Shown one piece after another: positions 8,643 to 18,348 of a DNA stretch of 33,346 bases (the stretch's first letter is position 1; each line of letters begins with the position of its first letter). A program made the translations under genes and the position numbers. The stretch covers positions 1-33,346 of the forward strand of contig CBRAFO010000035.1 of the NCBI GenBank assembly GCA_967755175.1, in the 5' to 3' direction. The notes below the pieces were generated by a model, which was given only the letters and a program-made list of their open reading frames with translations, did not search any database and had not been told where the DNA came from. The stretch comes from Rariglobus sp967755175. GTDB taxonomy: Bacteria; Verrucomicrobiota; Verrucomicrobiia; Opitutales; Opitutaceae.

Positions 8643-9800
8643 TCATTTTTTGGCAAAGAGCCCATGGATAACAGAAATATAATCACGGCCGTAATTAGAC
8701 CAACCACCGATATGCTTTACCCGTTCCAATGCCGCGCTAGCCATTCTGGATCTCAGCTCGTGATCCCGGGCCAATAATTCAAGCCGACTTGCTAGCTGCC
8801 CAACATCTCCGGCTGTGACACAAAATCCATGAACACCATCATTTATAAGATCTGCTCCGCCAGCGGATGTTGAACAAATTACCGGACATGCGCACGCCAT
8901 AGCCTGACCAACAACCAAACCAAAACCATCCTCGACACTCGGTAATACAAACACATGACTTCGACTAAAGTAGTATTTTAATTCTTCATTCTTTTTTGGC
9001 CCCAAAAAAACAATGCCATCCCCGCTTACAGAATTAACCCAATCGGCCAACTGAGGATCAACCGGCCCTACAATTGTAAGCGTTTTATTCGACAATTTCA
9101 ACGATCGAAAAGCATCGACTAAATAACGCACGCCTTTTCGCGGAGTCACCGTTCCTACATAAAGCACGTCAAATTTCCCATCAGCAGGCTTATCCACAGG
9201 ACAAAAACGTCGCAAATCTACACCGTAAGGCACCTGATGAAGCTTCCCAGCGTCCACGCCTTCCTCCATGAATGAGCGAACAGCAAAAGATGATGGGATT
9301 GTTATCGCGTCGCATTCATCATATTCAGCCATTTCCTGCTTAATAACCGCGGATGGAATGCCCGGAAACTTAAGATTACAAAGCGCATACTCTCGATTCA
9401 GAATCCTGTCTTGGTAGCTTATATGCGCAGAACCTCGATCACATATCCATTTTGCGCCCAAAGCCTTTGCTCGTCGTCCAGCCAATAGATTGTGCCCCGA
9501 AAGGCCAATTAAGACATCACACTTTGGCATTACCCGCGCCGCCCACCGATCATGCGCCTTGCGAGACATTTCGCCTAAAGGGCTGCCTACGCGCGCAGCT
9601 AGACCTCCAGCCTTAACCGAAGCCATATATGGTGCCTGAAACCATGGGAAACTAGATATTTTGTCCATGGGTATCCCCTCATTGCGCAATTTAATCGCCG
9701 GATACCCTGTCAACACTCCCGCCAACATGCCCGCTCCCTCAAGCTGACGAGCAAGATCGAAGTGATGAAACTTCCCAATGCAACTCAACACAACACGCAT
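8643..9800 (-). CDS. GT4-family glycosyltransferase
   Basis: The product has 385 residues. The N-terminus MRVVLSCIGKFHHFDLARQL is typical of a GT4 acceptor domain. In the C-terminal domain, DVLYVGTVTPRKGVRYLVDA and PSVEDGFGLVVGQAMACACP give the expected donor-site layout (E, then Gln where the second Glu usually stands). That Gln substitution is worth noting but occurs in some GT4 enzymes. The gene starts one base after the stop of the upstream membrane protein gene, which suggests coupled translation. Confidence 0.88.
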   Translation of the reverse strand: MRVVLSCIGKFHHFDLARQLEGAGMLAGVLTGYPAIKLRNEGIPMDKISSFPWFQAPYMASVKAGGLAARVGSPLGEMSRKAHDRWAARVMPKCDVLIGLSGHNLLAGRRAKALGAKWICDRGSAHISYQDRILNREYALCNLKFPGIPSAVIKQEMAEYDECDAITIPSSFAVRSFMEEGVDAGKLHQVPYGVDLRRFCPVDKPADGKFDVLYVGTVTPRKGVRYLVDAFRSLKLSNKTLTIVGPVDPQLADWVNSVSGDGIVFLGPKKNEELKYYFSRSHVFVLPSVEDGFGLVVGQAMACACPVICSTSAGGADLINDGVHGFCVTAGDVGQLASRLELLARDHELRSRMASAALERVKHIGGWSNYGRDYISVIHGLFAKK

Positions 9801-9801
9801 G

Positions 9802-11403
9802 TTAATTTCGTTTTAAATTTGTGCCGGCGCCGAAAACCAAATTCAAAAGCCAATAAAATATAATCGACTGATAAAACAAACGCAAACCTATACCCACAAT
9901 GTCCAATAAAGCCTCACCCTGAAAAGACATTGTTATTGAATATATCAAAACAAGCGCAATCGGAGAAATACAAGCAAGTCCACCACTCCGCGCAAGAGGG
10001 CACACAAATGAGTCCATAATCACATATACTAAAATTGAAATCACAAATAGCCCAGGCCAAAACCAAAATCCAAACTGAATCACACCAAAAGGAACCAATG
10101 CCGCGGACTTAAAATCGCCATCTCTATTCCCAGTGGTAATAGCCAAAAGATAGCTCCCATTTGAAATCGAATACACACCAACTTTATCTATATTCAGACC
10201 AAGCCGAGCCAACAAAGGACCGGGCAACGTCGCCCAAAATCGGTCGTAACTAAAGTCTCGTAAACGCTCTGAAATCTCCGGAGTCACCCAATCCGCCAAA
10301 TTCAACACATTATCATTGAAGTTAATGCCTACCAATCTGTTATAAACAGGATTTAGCAAATACGCCTCCGACCAACCCTCCGTGGAAGACTCCTCCGCAA
10401 CTCTCGCCCTGTGGGATTGGATAGCGCTAAAATCCAGACAATTTTCAAGCGTGGTCTTAGCCATCGCCAATTTACTGATTTCACCACGGCTTGATCTCGC
10501 CAACTCCATCGCCGTAGCCAAATGACCTATTGCGATTGCAATCCCAAGAGCCAACACAATGGCCCCGACCTTTTGAACTAAGTTGAATCTAAGATAGTTT
10601 ATGGTGCCACACAGAAAACTTAGAAATACAAGCAATACAATAGACACTAAAAACACACCAATAAGACCGCGAACATTACTGGCTATCGATACAAAAAATA
10701 TTACCGCCGAAACGACTCCAACCAAGGCAAAAGTTACAATTGAAACCGATCGATTCGATCCGCTCAATCGCGGGAAAAGCAATAAAATAGGAAAAAAAGC
10801 AAAAGGCTTAAATCCGTCGCTAATTTTTGCCAAAAACCCGGAAGCACTGCTTGAAACAATAGCCAGGTCCTCTCCCACTATATTTGAATAGATTAATGCA
10901 GCAACACCCAATATCGATCCAATTGTAATGACCGCCGGGGTTAACGGAGCGAAAAAGCCTCGTCTTAAAGCAAAGAACTGCAATCGCGCCCTGGCCGCGT
11001 TCATGCAATACCGGTAAAACAAAAATGAAATGATAAGCAAAACAACAGATCCCGACAAATAACCGAATACAACAACGGGATGTTGTAGCCTATATACCAA
11101 TGACCGGCCTTCAACCAACGTAAATGCCATTGGGAAGATAAAATTCACCAGCATATTAACCACTAAAATAAATGCGGACAATGCAGTGCTCCCAAAAAAA
11201 GCAGGCCTAAGCATAACCCAAACCACCAGAAGCGATCCAAATGCCGCAATAGCAACGGATACTACATTATCGATCGACGTGTCCAAAGCGACTTGAACTA
11301 AGACCAAAACAAGCACCAGCCATGTTATATTAATCCTAAATAAACGACAAACCTCGTCACGCGAATCCGCCACCGGGACACTATTAATAAATCGACCGCT
11401 CAT
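9802..11403 (-). CDS. Polytopic membrane protein, probable Wzy-like polymerase
   Basis: The product has 533 residues and about ten to twelve hydrophobic segments, for example WLVLVLVLVQVALD, SVAIAAFGSLLVVWVML, GVVSAVIFFVSIA and IGVFLVSIVLLVFLSFL. A long hydrophilic section lies at about residues 300-400, before the last segments. This layout, the position beside a flippase and several glycosyltransferases, and the lack of any other candidate in the locus point to the repeat-unit polymerase. Wzy proteins share little sequence, so the assignment rests on topology and context. It could instead be another membrane protein of the locus. Confidence 0.65.
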   Translation of the reverse strand: MSGRFINSVPVADSRDEVCRLFRINITWLVLVLVLVQVALDTSIDNVVSVAIAAFGSLLVVWVMLRPAFFGSTALSAFILVVNMLVNFIFPMAFTLVEGRSLVYRLQHPVVVFGYLSGSVVLLIISFLFYRYCMNAARARLQFFALRRGFFAPLTPAVITIGSILGVAALIYSNIVGEDLAIVSSSASGFLAKISDGFKPFAFFPILLLFPRLSGSNRSVSIVTFALVGVVSAVIFFVSIASNVRGLIGVFLVSIVLLVFLSFLCGTINYLRFNLVQKVGAIVLALGIAIAIGHLATAMELARSSRGEISKLAMAKTTLENCLDFSAIQSHRARVAEESSTEGWSEAYLLNPVYNRLVGINFNDNVLNLADWVTPEISERLRDFSYDRFWATLPGPLLARLGLNIDKVGVYSISNGSYLLAITTGNRDGDFKSAALVPFGVIQFGFWFWPGLFVISILVYVIMDSFVCPLARSGGLACISPIALVLIYSITMSFQGEALLDIVGIGLRLFYQSIIFYWLLNLVFGAGTNLKRN

Positions 11404-11415
11404 GTTCGTTCGAAT

Positions 11416-12450
11416 TTAGGTTAAATTTCTCAACACTTCGGAAACAATATATTCATTATGCATCAGACCTTTCGAATGCCTTGCATGCCCAGCCTTAGCT
11501 ATTGCGATACGTTCATCATCATGGGCCAAAAGATAATTCATCTTGGCAATACACTCTTCAGCTGAAGACCAAAAAACAGCCTCCACCCCTTCCCTATATA
11601 GTTCTACATGCTCCACCGTTCTCTCGGCGCAAAGTAGTCCTCCCAACGCAGGAATTTCAGCCGTCCGAGTGGTATGCAAATCCCGATTTCCCTTTGAGAG
11701 CAACCCTAAGTTAACCTTTGCGCCTTGTATTGCATACGCGTAGGAGTCCCCACTCAAAGCGCCACCTCGCCAAAATGGCTTTAATCGATGCCACTCTTTG
11801 GCCCTATGCCAGCGACTACCCCATATCGAAATCGGCACACCGGCATCAATAAGCGCAAGCATAAAAGGCCCACGCTCCGGCATCCACGTGCCAACAAACG
11901 CCACGTCACTTTTCCATTTTTCATACAATGCAACATCCATCGGCCGAGGCGCGTGGGCAACCTCATCGGAACTGCGCCAAACTTGGTGTATTTTTTTAGC
12001 ACCATACAACGGATACTCCAATCTGCTCTCATCGCGAACAACAACGGCTAGATCATATTCCGGCAGTGCTTTGCGGAACGTGAACCATCGATTTCCATCA
12101 CGCCTACCAGTTGGATCATCGCAATTATAATTAATTATAATCGAGACGTGGCTATGCAACCAACGCAATAAATCACGCGAGACAATCTCGCCATTATCAA
12201 CCCACACAAGGTCAAATGCCGGGAAAGCCCCAACCCCCAACCTACCTTTAACATACCGGGCAGCCCTTTTGGATCCGAAATAAAACCCTGATTTATGATG
12301 AAAAAATGAGCTAAAAAAATTCCACTTGATACAATCACGAGGAGAGATCGCCGTGACCTCATGTCCAATGCGACGCAAAGCCTCACATCGATGCAATGAA
12401 GTGCACCCCTCATCAAGATCCCCCAAATACAAAATCCTCATTTTAGGCAT
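11416..12450 (-). CDS. CgeB-like glycosyltransferase
   Basis: The product has 344 residues, or 341 if the ATG at 12441 (MRILYLGDLDEG) is used. The C-terminal part, TRTAEIPALGGLLCAERTVE followed by HVELYREGVEAVFWSSAEEC, resembles the C-terminal donor-side domain of CgeB-type GT-B proteins (Glyco_trans_1_2 group). SDVAFVGTWMPERGPFM is the matching linker strand. It probably adds a sugar in the cytoplasm, with unknown specificity. It sits between the flippase and polymerase candidates and is AT-rich like them. Confidence 0.75.
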   Translation of the reverse strand: MPKMRILYLGDLDEGCTSLHRCEALRRIGHEVTAISPRDCIKWNFFSSFFHHKSGFYFGSKRAARYVKGRLGVGAFPAFDLVWVDNGEIVSRDLLRWLHSHVSIIINYNCDDPTGRRDGNRWFTFRKALPEYDLAVVVRDESRLEYPLYGAKKIHQVWRSSDEVAHAPRPMDVALYEKWKSDVAFVGTWMPERGPFMLALIDAGVPISIWGSRWHRAKEWHRLKPFWRGGALSGDSYAYAIQGAKVNLGLLSKGNRDLHTTRTAEIPALGGLLCAERTVEHVELYREGVEAVFWSSAEECIAKMNYLLAHDDERIAIAKAGHARHSKGLMHNEYIVSEVLRNLT

Positions 12451-12477
12451 AAAAAACCATAGAAAAAAACTAACAAA

Positions 12478-13983
12478 TCAAAAACGGTGCCGCATAGCCA
12501 GCGCAGATTTAATTTTATCACGAGCAATACTGGGCAAATGGGAAAAATACGATTTGGCAAATGATGCCTGACCAATCAAACCCACCGCAAAAAACCACCA
12601 CCGATAATCAGGCCAATATGCCTGGGCCATAAGAATTAAACAGGTCACACCAACTCCAGCATTCACTCGCGATGCCGGCAATTTTGGCCATTTTAAATTC
12701 TGCTCCGTTAACCAACGAGATGCAGCGTATCGATAAAGACTGGTTCCAATAATCTCCACCACCAACAATGTCCACCCTGCGCCGCGAACGCCGAAAATCG
12801 GAACTAGTGTAAACAACAAACCCAACATAATCAAACCAACAAGCATTGCGATATGCAATTGCGCTCGCATTAAATTGTTTCCCTGCACCACCGCATGAGC
12901 AGGCTGTGCCGCCGCAAATACTAAAACGCTCATGGATAATAGCGCAAACAACACAGGATCAAACGGCACTTTTCCATGAGTCCACAATACGTAAATAGAG
13001 CTAATCGATGCCTGCAATAAAATAGAAGCTGGCGCCATGATCGCCACCAGCACCATCCAGACCGAAGCAAATGCAGCCTCCATTCGAGATTGATCCCTCG
13101 CCTTAATAAACTTCATTAATTCAGGCATGATGGGACCCGTTATAGTATTGAGCGCCTGCAATGCAACATTTGCGCCAGTTCGCATAGTCGCAAAAGAGGT
13201 GAGTGCCACAGCACCCGCCAGAGGAGCGAGAACCACACGTAAGCCCTCCTGGCGAAGCATATCCATACCTTGTATAAATACATTCTGAAGACTTAAAATA
13301 AATAGCCTGAAACATCGCACATAATCCGGAGCCCACCGCCATATCCCGTGCTTCCGTGCCCACAATCTCATCCAAAACCATGCAAACGGAGCAAATGCCA
13401 CAGGTGCCAATAATTCAGCAATTATAGCCCATGCCACATTGGCACCACAGATGACCGCAACTATTGGGGCAACAATACTTAATATCCGAGCAACCAACCC
13501 CATCCACGCCAGTTTATGATAATACCCAAAGCAAGCGAGCACACTTGAAAATACCGCCCCGGGAAATGCATTTACTGAACGAACAATAAATATCGAAAAC
13601 AAAACCAAGTAACACTCCGATAAGGATAATCCTATCTGAAACACATGCCCATCACCTATAAGCCACGTCGCGATGAGACCGGCACACAACATAATACATT
13701 CAATTGCACCCGCAGTCATGACCGAACCACAAAAAACGCCCGATAATGCCAATGGATCATCGCAACCTATTTTGAGGCATTCACGCCCAACTACGATCTC
13801 ATATGCCTTTCCTGGAATTGAAAAAATTCCGATCGCAGCCGAGATCGCAAGATATATACCGAATTGCCGCGCATCCCACCAAATCAAAAAAATCGGAACA
13901 GCTACCAATTTCTGCGCCAACCCAAGCAATAACCCCACCCACGATGCCAAGATGCCTGAAAAAATACGCCGGCTAGTATTCAT
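12478..13983 (-). CDS. Polysaccharide flippase (Wzx-like)
   Basis: The product has 501 residues from the ATG at 13983. This start is chosen over an in-frame one at 14079 because it lies two bases past the upstream stop and gives MNTSRRIFSGILASWVG, the usual opening of a first helix. About 12-14 hydrophobic segments spread over the whole length, as in the MOP superfamily. Phrases such as RIFSGILASWVGLLLGLAQ and FATMRTGANVALQALNTITG fit oligosaccharide flippases. It would move the lipid-linked repeat unit across the inner membrane for polymerisation. It is the only flippase candidate in the window. Confidence 0.82.
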   Translation of the reverse strand: MNTSRRIFSGILASWVGLLLGLAQKLVAVPIFLIWWDARQFGIYLAISAAIGIFSIPGKAYEIVVGRECLKIGCDDPLALSGVFCGSVMTAGAIECIMLCAGLIATWLIGDGHVFQIGLSLSECYLVLFSIFIVRSVNAFPGAVFSSVLACFGYYHKLAWMGLVARILSIVAPIVAVICGANVAWAIIAELLAPVAFAPFAWFWMRLWARKHGIWRWAPDYVRCFRLFILSLQNVFIQGMDMLRQEGLRVVLAPLAGAVALTSFATMRTGANVALQALNTITGPIMPELMKFIKARDQSRMEAAFASVWMVLVAIMAPASILLQASISSIYVLWTHGKVPFDPVLFALLSMSVLVFAAAQPAHAVVQGNNLMRAQLHIAMLVGLIMLGLLFTLVPIFGVRGAGWTLLVVEIIGTSLYRYAASRWLTEQNLKWPKLPASRVNAGVGVTCLILMAQAYWPDYRWWFFAVGLIGQASFAKSYFSHLPSIARDKIKSALAMRHRF

Positions 13984-13984
13984 A

Positions 13985-14914
13985 TCAATCGCGACAGACG
14001 AAGCCAAAGGTTGTTTTTTCCGAGCTAAAAACGGGCCAAAAAAACAGCGCAATAGCCATTTGCCATATTCTACCGCCAATATTTTTAATCCTACTCACGG
14101 ATGCATCACGTTCAATCTCAGCAGAATCATCCACCACCGTGACACCATGAGAACGCAATGATGCGATGACTCCAAGATCATGCACATCCCCTCGCCTTCC
14201 GGACATTTTTATACACGCGGTTCCATCGGTTCTATTTATTACATAAACTATGCGAGATTGCGCCACAGGCACAGCCCGCATAGACCACAATAAATAAGAT
14301 TCAGGATGCACAACTCCGCCACGCAAAAAATAAGACCTAAGACTCTCTATTCGATTGAAATATCGGCACATCACTGACCACGGCCCAATGGCACATTGAT
14401 CATTAAGACCATCGTGATTATCATACGAAGGAATCAACAATGATCGCTCAATCTCAACTGGATCTATATATATTGGCTCCAATAATTTGAGGTCCGGTCT
14501 CCACTTTAAAACAATATCGCGATCCCCTTCAATCAAAGAAGAAAAAACTTCAACAGCCCTACGTTGACGTGCAAGCTGGTAATAAAAAGATGACTTTGTA
14601 GAACGTGCCGCATAACCGGAGCTACCCCAGATTGGCCACGAATACCTTAGAGCGAATGGCAAGACATCAGGATCCCAACCATCCACAATCGCGTCTTTAA
14701 AGAGCTCAACCGCGGCAGCCACCTCCACATTGGGACATTGAACCAAAACGAGATGCTGACACCTGTTGAGCAAATTCGCCCTGAGCGATTCGATATTATC
14801 CGAGGCCGTCCGCAATTGGCCGACAATAATCACGACAAGGCGGCGATTATTAGTAGATAGCCATTCTGCCAACCCTCTATGGCAGTTCGGTAGTGCATGC
14901 GCGGTCAAAGACAT
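13985..14914 (-). CDS. Unrecognised protein of the polysaccharide locus, possible glycosyltransferase
   Basis: I do not recognise the family of this 309-residue protein. An opening strand, RRLVVIIVGQLRTAS, is followed by an alpha/beta-like pattern. A segment DIVLKWRPDLKLLEP recalls R-x-RPD-type motifs of some uncharacterised polysaccharide-locus glycosyltransferases. There are no membrane segments apart from a mildly hydrophobic stretch near the C-terminus (MAIALFFWPVFSSEK). It lies directly upstream of the flippase gene with a one-base gap and between other sugar-transfer genes. A cytoplasmic transferase or modifying enzyme is the most likely role; this is context only. Confidence 0.6.
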   Translation of the reverse strand: MSLTAHALPNCHRGLAEWLSTNNRRLVVIIVGQLRTASDNIESLRANLLNRCQHLVLVQCPNVEVAAAVELFKDAIVDGWDPDVLPFALRYSWPIWGSSGYAARSTKSSFYYQLARQRRAVEVFSSLIEGDRDIVLKWRPDLKLLEPIYIDPVEIERSLLIPSYDNHDGLNDQCAIGPWSVMCRYFNRIESLRSYFLRGGVVHPESYLLWSMRAVPVAQSRIVYVINRTDGTACIKMSGRRGDVHDLGVIASLRSHGVTVVDDSAEIERDASVSRIKNIGGRIWQMAIALFFWPVFSSEKTTFGFVCRD

Positions 14915-14923
14915 ATCAAAATA

Positions 14924-15931
14924 CTAAGCACCGCCGCCATTAGTAAGCATCCGGCGCGCGCTCATAACAGTAGAATTCTCATGAGCCCAAGCCAACGAAC
15001 CGGCCTGCAGTTTAGCGTAATCATCCTCCGAAATGGCATTGGTAATTTCCATAAGCTCACCTGCCGAGCTGTAAGATATCGAATTTTTCTCATTCAGCCC
15101 ATGAGGTGCACATTTATTTGGTTTTTTATCCAAATCCCTAAAACACGGCACGCAACCATTGGCCGCGAACTCATAATGCCTTAAGCAATCCCAACCGGCA
15201 CGGCGAGTTGTAACCCCGAATTTAGACGCCTGCAGATCGGCGTAGTAATCCGCCTCATTATTAAACTTATATCCACTGCCCGCCCGCCCCAGCAGCAAAG
15301 CAACCTCCTCATCAACAATCTGCTCTGAAAAAAGTTTCGTTTTCACGGAAAGCTTTTTCGTTATTTTCTCTTCCGGTATCGAAAAAGAAATGGGCTTCAA
15401 ATTGAGATACTTAAACCAGTGCCGACATAAGGCCAACGGAAGCAGACGATAAGTGCGATAGTGAAGCGATTCAGGCCCCCATTCTCTCTTAAAGTAACGG
15501 TATTCCCCGTGCGCCTTGGGCCAGAAAAAACACGCACTACGCCGCCACCACTTCCCTCCATAGGGTGCAATGCCCTGCGTATCCTCACCATCCAGCAGAA
15601 TAGTTGATTCAGGCCGAAGCCAAGGCAACCAATCGACAAAGGTTGCGTAATTTCGATAGATACTGCCAAATATCACGAGGTCAAAATCACCGGAACGCTG
15701 ACGATGCACGATATTAAACCGATTTACCTCTATGTCCGGCAAGGTGCGATATAGCGTGAAACCATGACCGCGAACCTGCTTGAAAATCACATCCGGACAG
15801 TTTTCATATAATGCCTCGCATTTGGGATAATCCACCACATCGGCACCATATAACGTGCGTAAACCGTGCAAAATTGAATCAGCCAAATAATCTTCGGTCG
15901 GCCCTGTTAAAAATAGTATGCGTAATCCCAT
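14924..15931 (-). CDS. Glycosyltransferase-like protein
   Basis: The product has 335 residues from the ATG at 15931; a TTG at 15955 would add eight residues and overlap the upstream gene. The N-terminus LRILFLTGPTEDYLADSIL looks like a GT-B first strand. The C-terminal segment with SKFGVTTRRAGWDCLRHYE and FAANGCVPCFRD resembles the donor-binding part of CgeB/exostosin-like transferases, where a Ser-Lys-Phe-Gly stretch precedes an Arg...Glu and a Gly-Cys-x-Pro turn. FDLVIFGSIYRNYATFVDW is a central Rossmann strand. Donor and acceptor are unknown. Confidence 0.65.
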   Translation of the reverse strand: MGLRILFLTGPTEDYLADSILHGLRTLYGADVVDYPKCEALYENCPDVIFKQVRGHGFTLYRTLPDIEVNRFNIVHRQRSGDFDLVIFGSIYRNYATFVDWLPWLRPESTILLDGEDTQGIAPYGGKWWRRSACFFWPKAHGEYRYFKREWGPESLHYRTYRLLPLALCRHWFKYLNLKPISFSIPEEKITKKLSVKTKLFSEQIVDEEVALLLGRAGSGYKFNNEADYYADLQASKFGVTTRRAGWDCLRHYEFAANGCVPCFRDLDKKPNKCAPHGLNEKNSISYSSAGELMEITNAISEDDYAKLQAGSLAWAHENSTVMSARRMLTNGGGA

Positions 15932-15942
15932 TCTTCTATTAG

Positions 15943-16845
15943 TCAAATCCCCCAAGAAGCAATAAGTTTCAATAGACGCTGAATGTGCTTTACCGGTGCT
16001 TTATACAGAGGCCGTCGGCCGGCAGCAACCACCCGCCGCCAGTTGAGCTCAACCCGAGAATCCTTGGCGCCGGCAACCTCCTTGATCCCCTCAATGCTGC
16101 CGATCGCAATTGATCTCACAATCCATCGGCTAATCCATGAGTTGAATGTGCTCATTTGATTGCCATACCAATCCGCCAGCTCCTCCGCATATTGCAATTG
16201 CGCTTTTGGGCGTGCAGGGGCAGCTCGATACAGCCCAAGCTTAACCGGAGTATAAACTACGCTTCCCAACGCAGCCAGACGGCGCCACAATTCCACATCC
16301 TGCATGAATTGATACTTTCCGCCGAACCCGTTAATTTGCTTAAAAAGTGCCGCCGGAAATGTAGCACCCACCACCCCGACACAATTGCCCAAGAACTGGA
16401 TACGGTCAAATCGGCGCCCCTTGGAAGTATAACGCATCGGCCAATTCCGGAAGCGTGTAATTGTGATTCCATCAAGCGATAGCAGATCAAAAGCTCCAAA
16501 AAACAAAGCGCCAGCGGGATTACGCCAAATAGACTCATTTAATGCCGACAGACAACCTGGGGTTAAAATATCATCACTATGCAACGTCGTATAATAGCAA
16601 CAAGGCGGAGCACTTAGATATGCACGGTTCCAATTATCCGTCTTAGCGAGACAAGTGTCATGTAAAAAAACCCGCAACCGACTATGCGCCAAACCACGCA
16701 GGTATTCACGTGTGCCATCACTCGAGCAATTGTCGCTGACCGCCACAATATAATCCCCAAAATCCTGTGCCAATGCCGAGTCGATCGCCGCAGGAAGCGT
16801 GGCGATCGAGTTATATGTAGGGATTACAATACAAAATTTATGCAT
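15943..16845 (-). CDS. GT2-family glycosyltransferase
   Basis: The product has 300 residues and a GT-A fold. It begins FCIVIPTYNSIATLPAAIDS, then VSDNCSSDGTREYL, the nucleotide-binding aspartate motif. A metal-binding HSDDILTPGCL stands in the DXD position, and MQDVELWRRLAALG is the usual ED/xxW catalytic region. It would be an inverting transferase adding one sugar to the lipid-linked unit. It starts about 50 bp after the stop of the nucleotidyltransferase gene. Its stop lies 12 bases before the next chosen start. Confidence 0.9.
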   Translation of the reverse strand: MHKFCIVIPTYNSIATLPAAIDSALAQDFGDYIVAVSDNCSSDGTREYLRGLAHSRLRVFLHDTCLAKTDNWNRAYLSAPPCCYYTTLHSDDILTPGCLSALNESIWRNPAGALFFGAFDLLSLDGITITRFRNWPMRYTSKGRRFDRIQFLGNCVGVVGATFPAALFKQINGFGGKYQFMQDVELWRRLAALGSVVYTPVKLGLYRAAPARPKAQLQYAEELADWYGNQMSTFNSWISRWIVRSIAIGSIEGIKEVAGAKDSRVELNWRRVVAAGRRPLYKAPVKHIQRLLKLIASWGI

Positions 16846-16897
16846 AATTCATGGCAACTCAGCGCCAACGACAAAGAATTTGGCAAAAGCATCCGAA

Positions 16898-18013
16898 TTA
16901 AACCGGATTAAGATAAGCCCGCAACGTAACGATACGCCCCTCATTCCATGCAATCACGTCGACACCATGCAACTTTTCCGAGTCAGACAATTTAAGCTCA
17001 AACTCGATCACACTTGAATCGCCCTCTGCGATCACTTGACGGACGGTAAAGATGAGCTTGGGATACTTTGCGTAGAGTTGCTTGATGTAAGCGATAATGG
17101 AATCCCTGCCGTGAATATCCGCGTTGGGATCCGTGAGATGCGCATCGTCAGCCAATATAGCGAAAACACCCGCAATGTTCTTCAAGTCAAAGAACTGCGC
17201 ATAAATGCGGCTGCGACGGGCCGTAAGAGCGGCCGGACTAGCATCGACGGCCGGGGCATCAGGCACGGCTCCTTTGACATAAAGTGAGGTGGTGGTGAAA
17301 AAATTCAGATCCTCAGGCGTTCCCAATCCATACATGCCGTCGTATTCACGTCCGGTAGCGGCAATGACCACTTTTTGTCCTTCTTCAATGAGCTGGTTGT
17401 AGGCAGGAGCGACGTAAAACTCATTATTAACCCGGAGGTTCTTGGCGATCATTTGCTCGGCTGCGCGCACAAATTCACGCCCATGCCGGAAATTATAAAT
17501 GCCAACGGTGGCCTCGTTGCTCACCACCTGCTTCTCCAGCACTTCTTTTACCGTGCCATCGGCCTTCATACGGCAATATGACCATTTCGGATGATCGGCC
17601 CAGAAGGTCATGATCAAGCCATCCCCCTTCTCTGTTTCCATTGCCGCCAAGTAGGCATTAATGTCGAGCTCTACATACTGATCTGCGTTGGCGATCATAA
17701 GCGGGTCATCATTATTGATGATTTCCTTGGCCAGTAGGACCGTGCAGGCGGCTCCTTCGGTTACCTGCTTGACCGTTACGATATTGCAGCCGGGACATAA
17801 CTGCTTGAGCGTGGCTGGAACTTCCGGATAGGTAACCAAATGCTCTTCCAGACAGATGAAGGTGAAGCGATGCGGCTGCTTGGGGCGGACATTGTCGATC
17901 ACCCACTGGATCATCGGCTTTCCGCCGACGGGAATGAGCGGCTTGGGAATAGTAAAGCCGGCATTGGCAAAGCGGCTACCACGACCAGCCATGGGAACTA
18001 CGATATTTAGCAT
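16898..18013 (-). CDS. Sugar nucleotidyltransferase fused to a SnoaL/NTF2-like domain
   Basis: The product has 371 residues. Residues 1 to about 240 are an NTP-transferase domain: VPMAGRGSRFANAGFTIPKP is the G-x-G-x-R...PKP signature, followed by VGGKPMIQW, and ANADQYVELD carries the metal-binding Asp. It should make an NDP-activated sugar or polyol from an NTP and a phosphate ester. After a Pro/Ala-rich linker (about 250-262) comes a roughly 105-residue domain with the look of SnoaL/NTF2-like folds (ARRSRIYAQFFDLKNIAGVF through VDVIAWNEGRIVTLRAYLNP). The fusion is unusual. It is a paralogue of the gene at 18349-19089 and shares conserved blocks such as INNDDPL and WSY, but its active-site motif is intact. 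Confidence 0.8.
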   Translation of the reverse strand: MLNIVVPMAGRGSRFANAGFTIPKPLIPVGGKPMIQWVIDNVRPKQPHRFTFICLEEHLVTYPEVPATLKQLCPGCNIVTVKQVTEGAACTVLLAKEIINNDDPLMIANADQYVELDINAYLAAMETEKGDGLIMTFWADHPKWSYCRMKADGTVKEVLEKQVVSNEATVGIYNFRHGREFVRAAEQMIAKNLRVNNEFYVAPAYNQLIEEGQKVVIAATGREYDGMYGLGTPEDLNFFTTTSLYVKGAVPDAPAVDASPAALTARRSRIYAQFFDLKNIAGVFAILADDAHLTDPNADIHGRDSIIAYIKQLYAKYPKLIFTVRQVIAEGDSSVIEFELKLSDSEKLHGVDVIAWNEGRIVTLRAYLNPV

Positions 18014-18014
18014 T

Positions 18015-18344
18015 TTATTGTCCTTTTAAATATTTATCATTAGTGGCGCCCGGCACTTTGACTACCGTTGTCACAACCCGCGTAAGCGTTCGGAAATCCG
18101 TCCCTTCACCAGGCGGAATCACAATAATATCTCCCTTGCCGTAACGCACGCCATTCATCTCCACGTCACCACTGACAATGACGGTAAACTCCGTGGCGAT
18201 TTTATGGTAATGCCACTCTTCCGTAAATCTAGCCGGATACTCTTTTACCGCGACCTCTACAGCTTCGGTCTCCATGAGGCTGGGCGTAAAGTTCCCGATG
18301 AACCACCCTTTGGTCATTTCACTCAATTTAGCTAGTTTCGGCAT
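18015..18344 (-). CDS. Small cupin-domain protein
   Basis: The product has 109 residues from the ATG at 18344, four bases past the upstream stop; an ATG at 18386 would add 14 residues and overlap that gene. A cupin core is visible: EEWHYHKIATEFTVIVSGDV supplies two His and a Glu of motif 1, and GKGDIIVIPPGEGTDF corresponds to motif 2. Such single-domain cupins may be isomerases, epimerases or ligand-binding proteins. It lies one base upstream of the nucleotidyltransferase/SnoaL gene and inside a set of nucleotide-ester genes, so it probably acts on the same small molecule. Confidence 0.75.
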   Translation of the reverse strand: MPKLAKLSEMTKGWFIGNFTPSLMETEAVEVAVKEYPARFTEEWHYHKIATEFTVIVSGDVEMNGVRYGKGDIIVIPPGEGTDFRTLTRVVTTVVKVPGATNDKYLKGQ

Positions 18345-18348
18345 AAAA

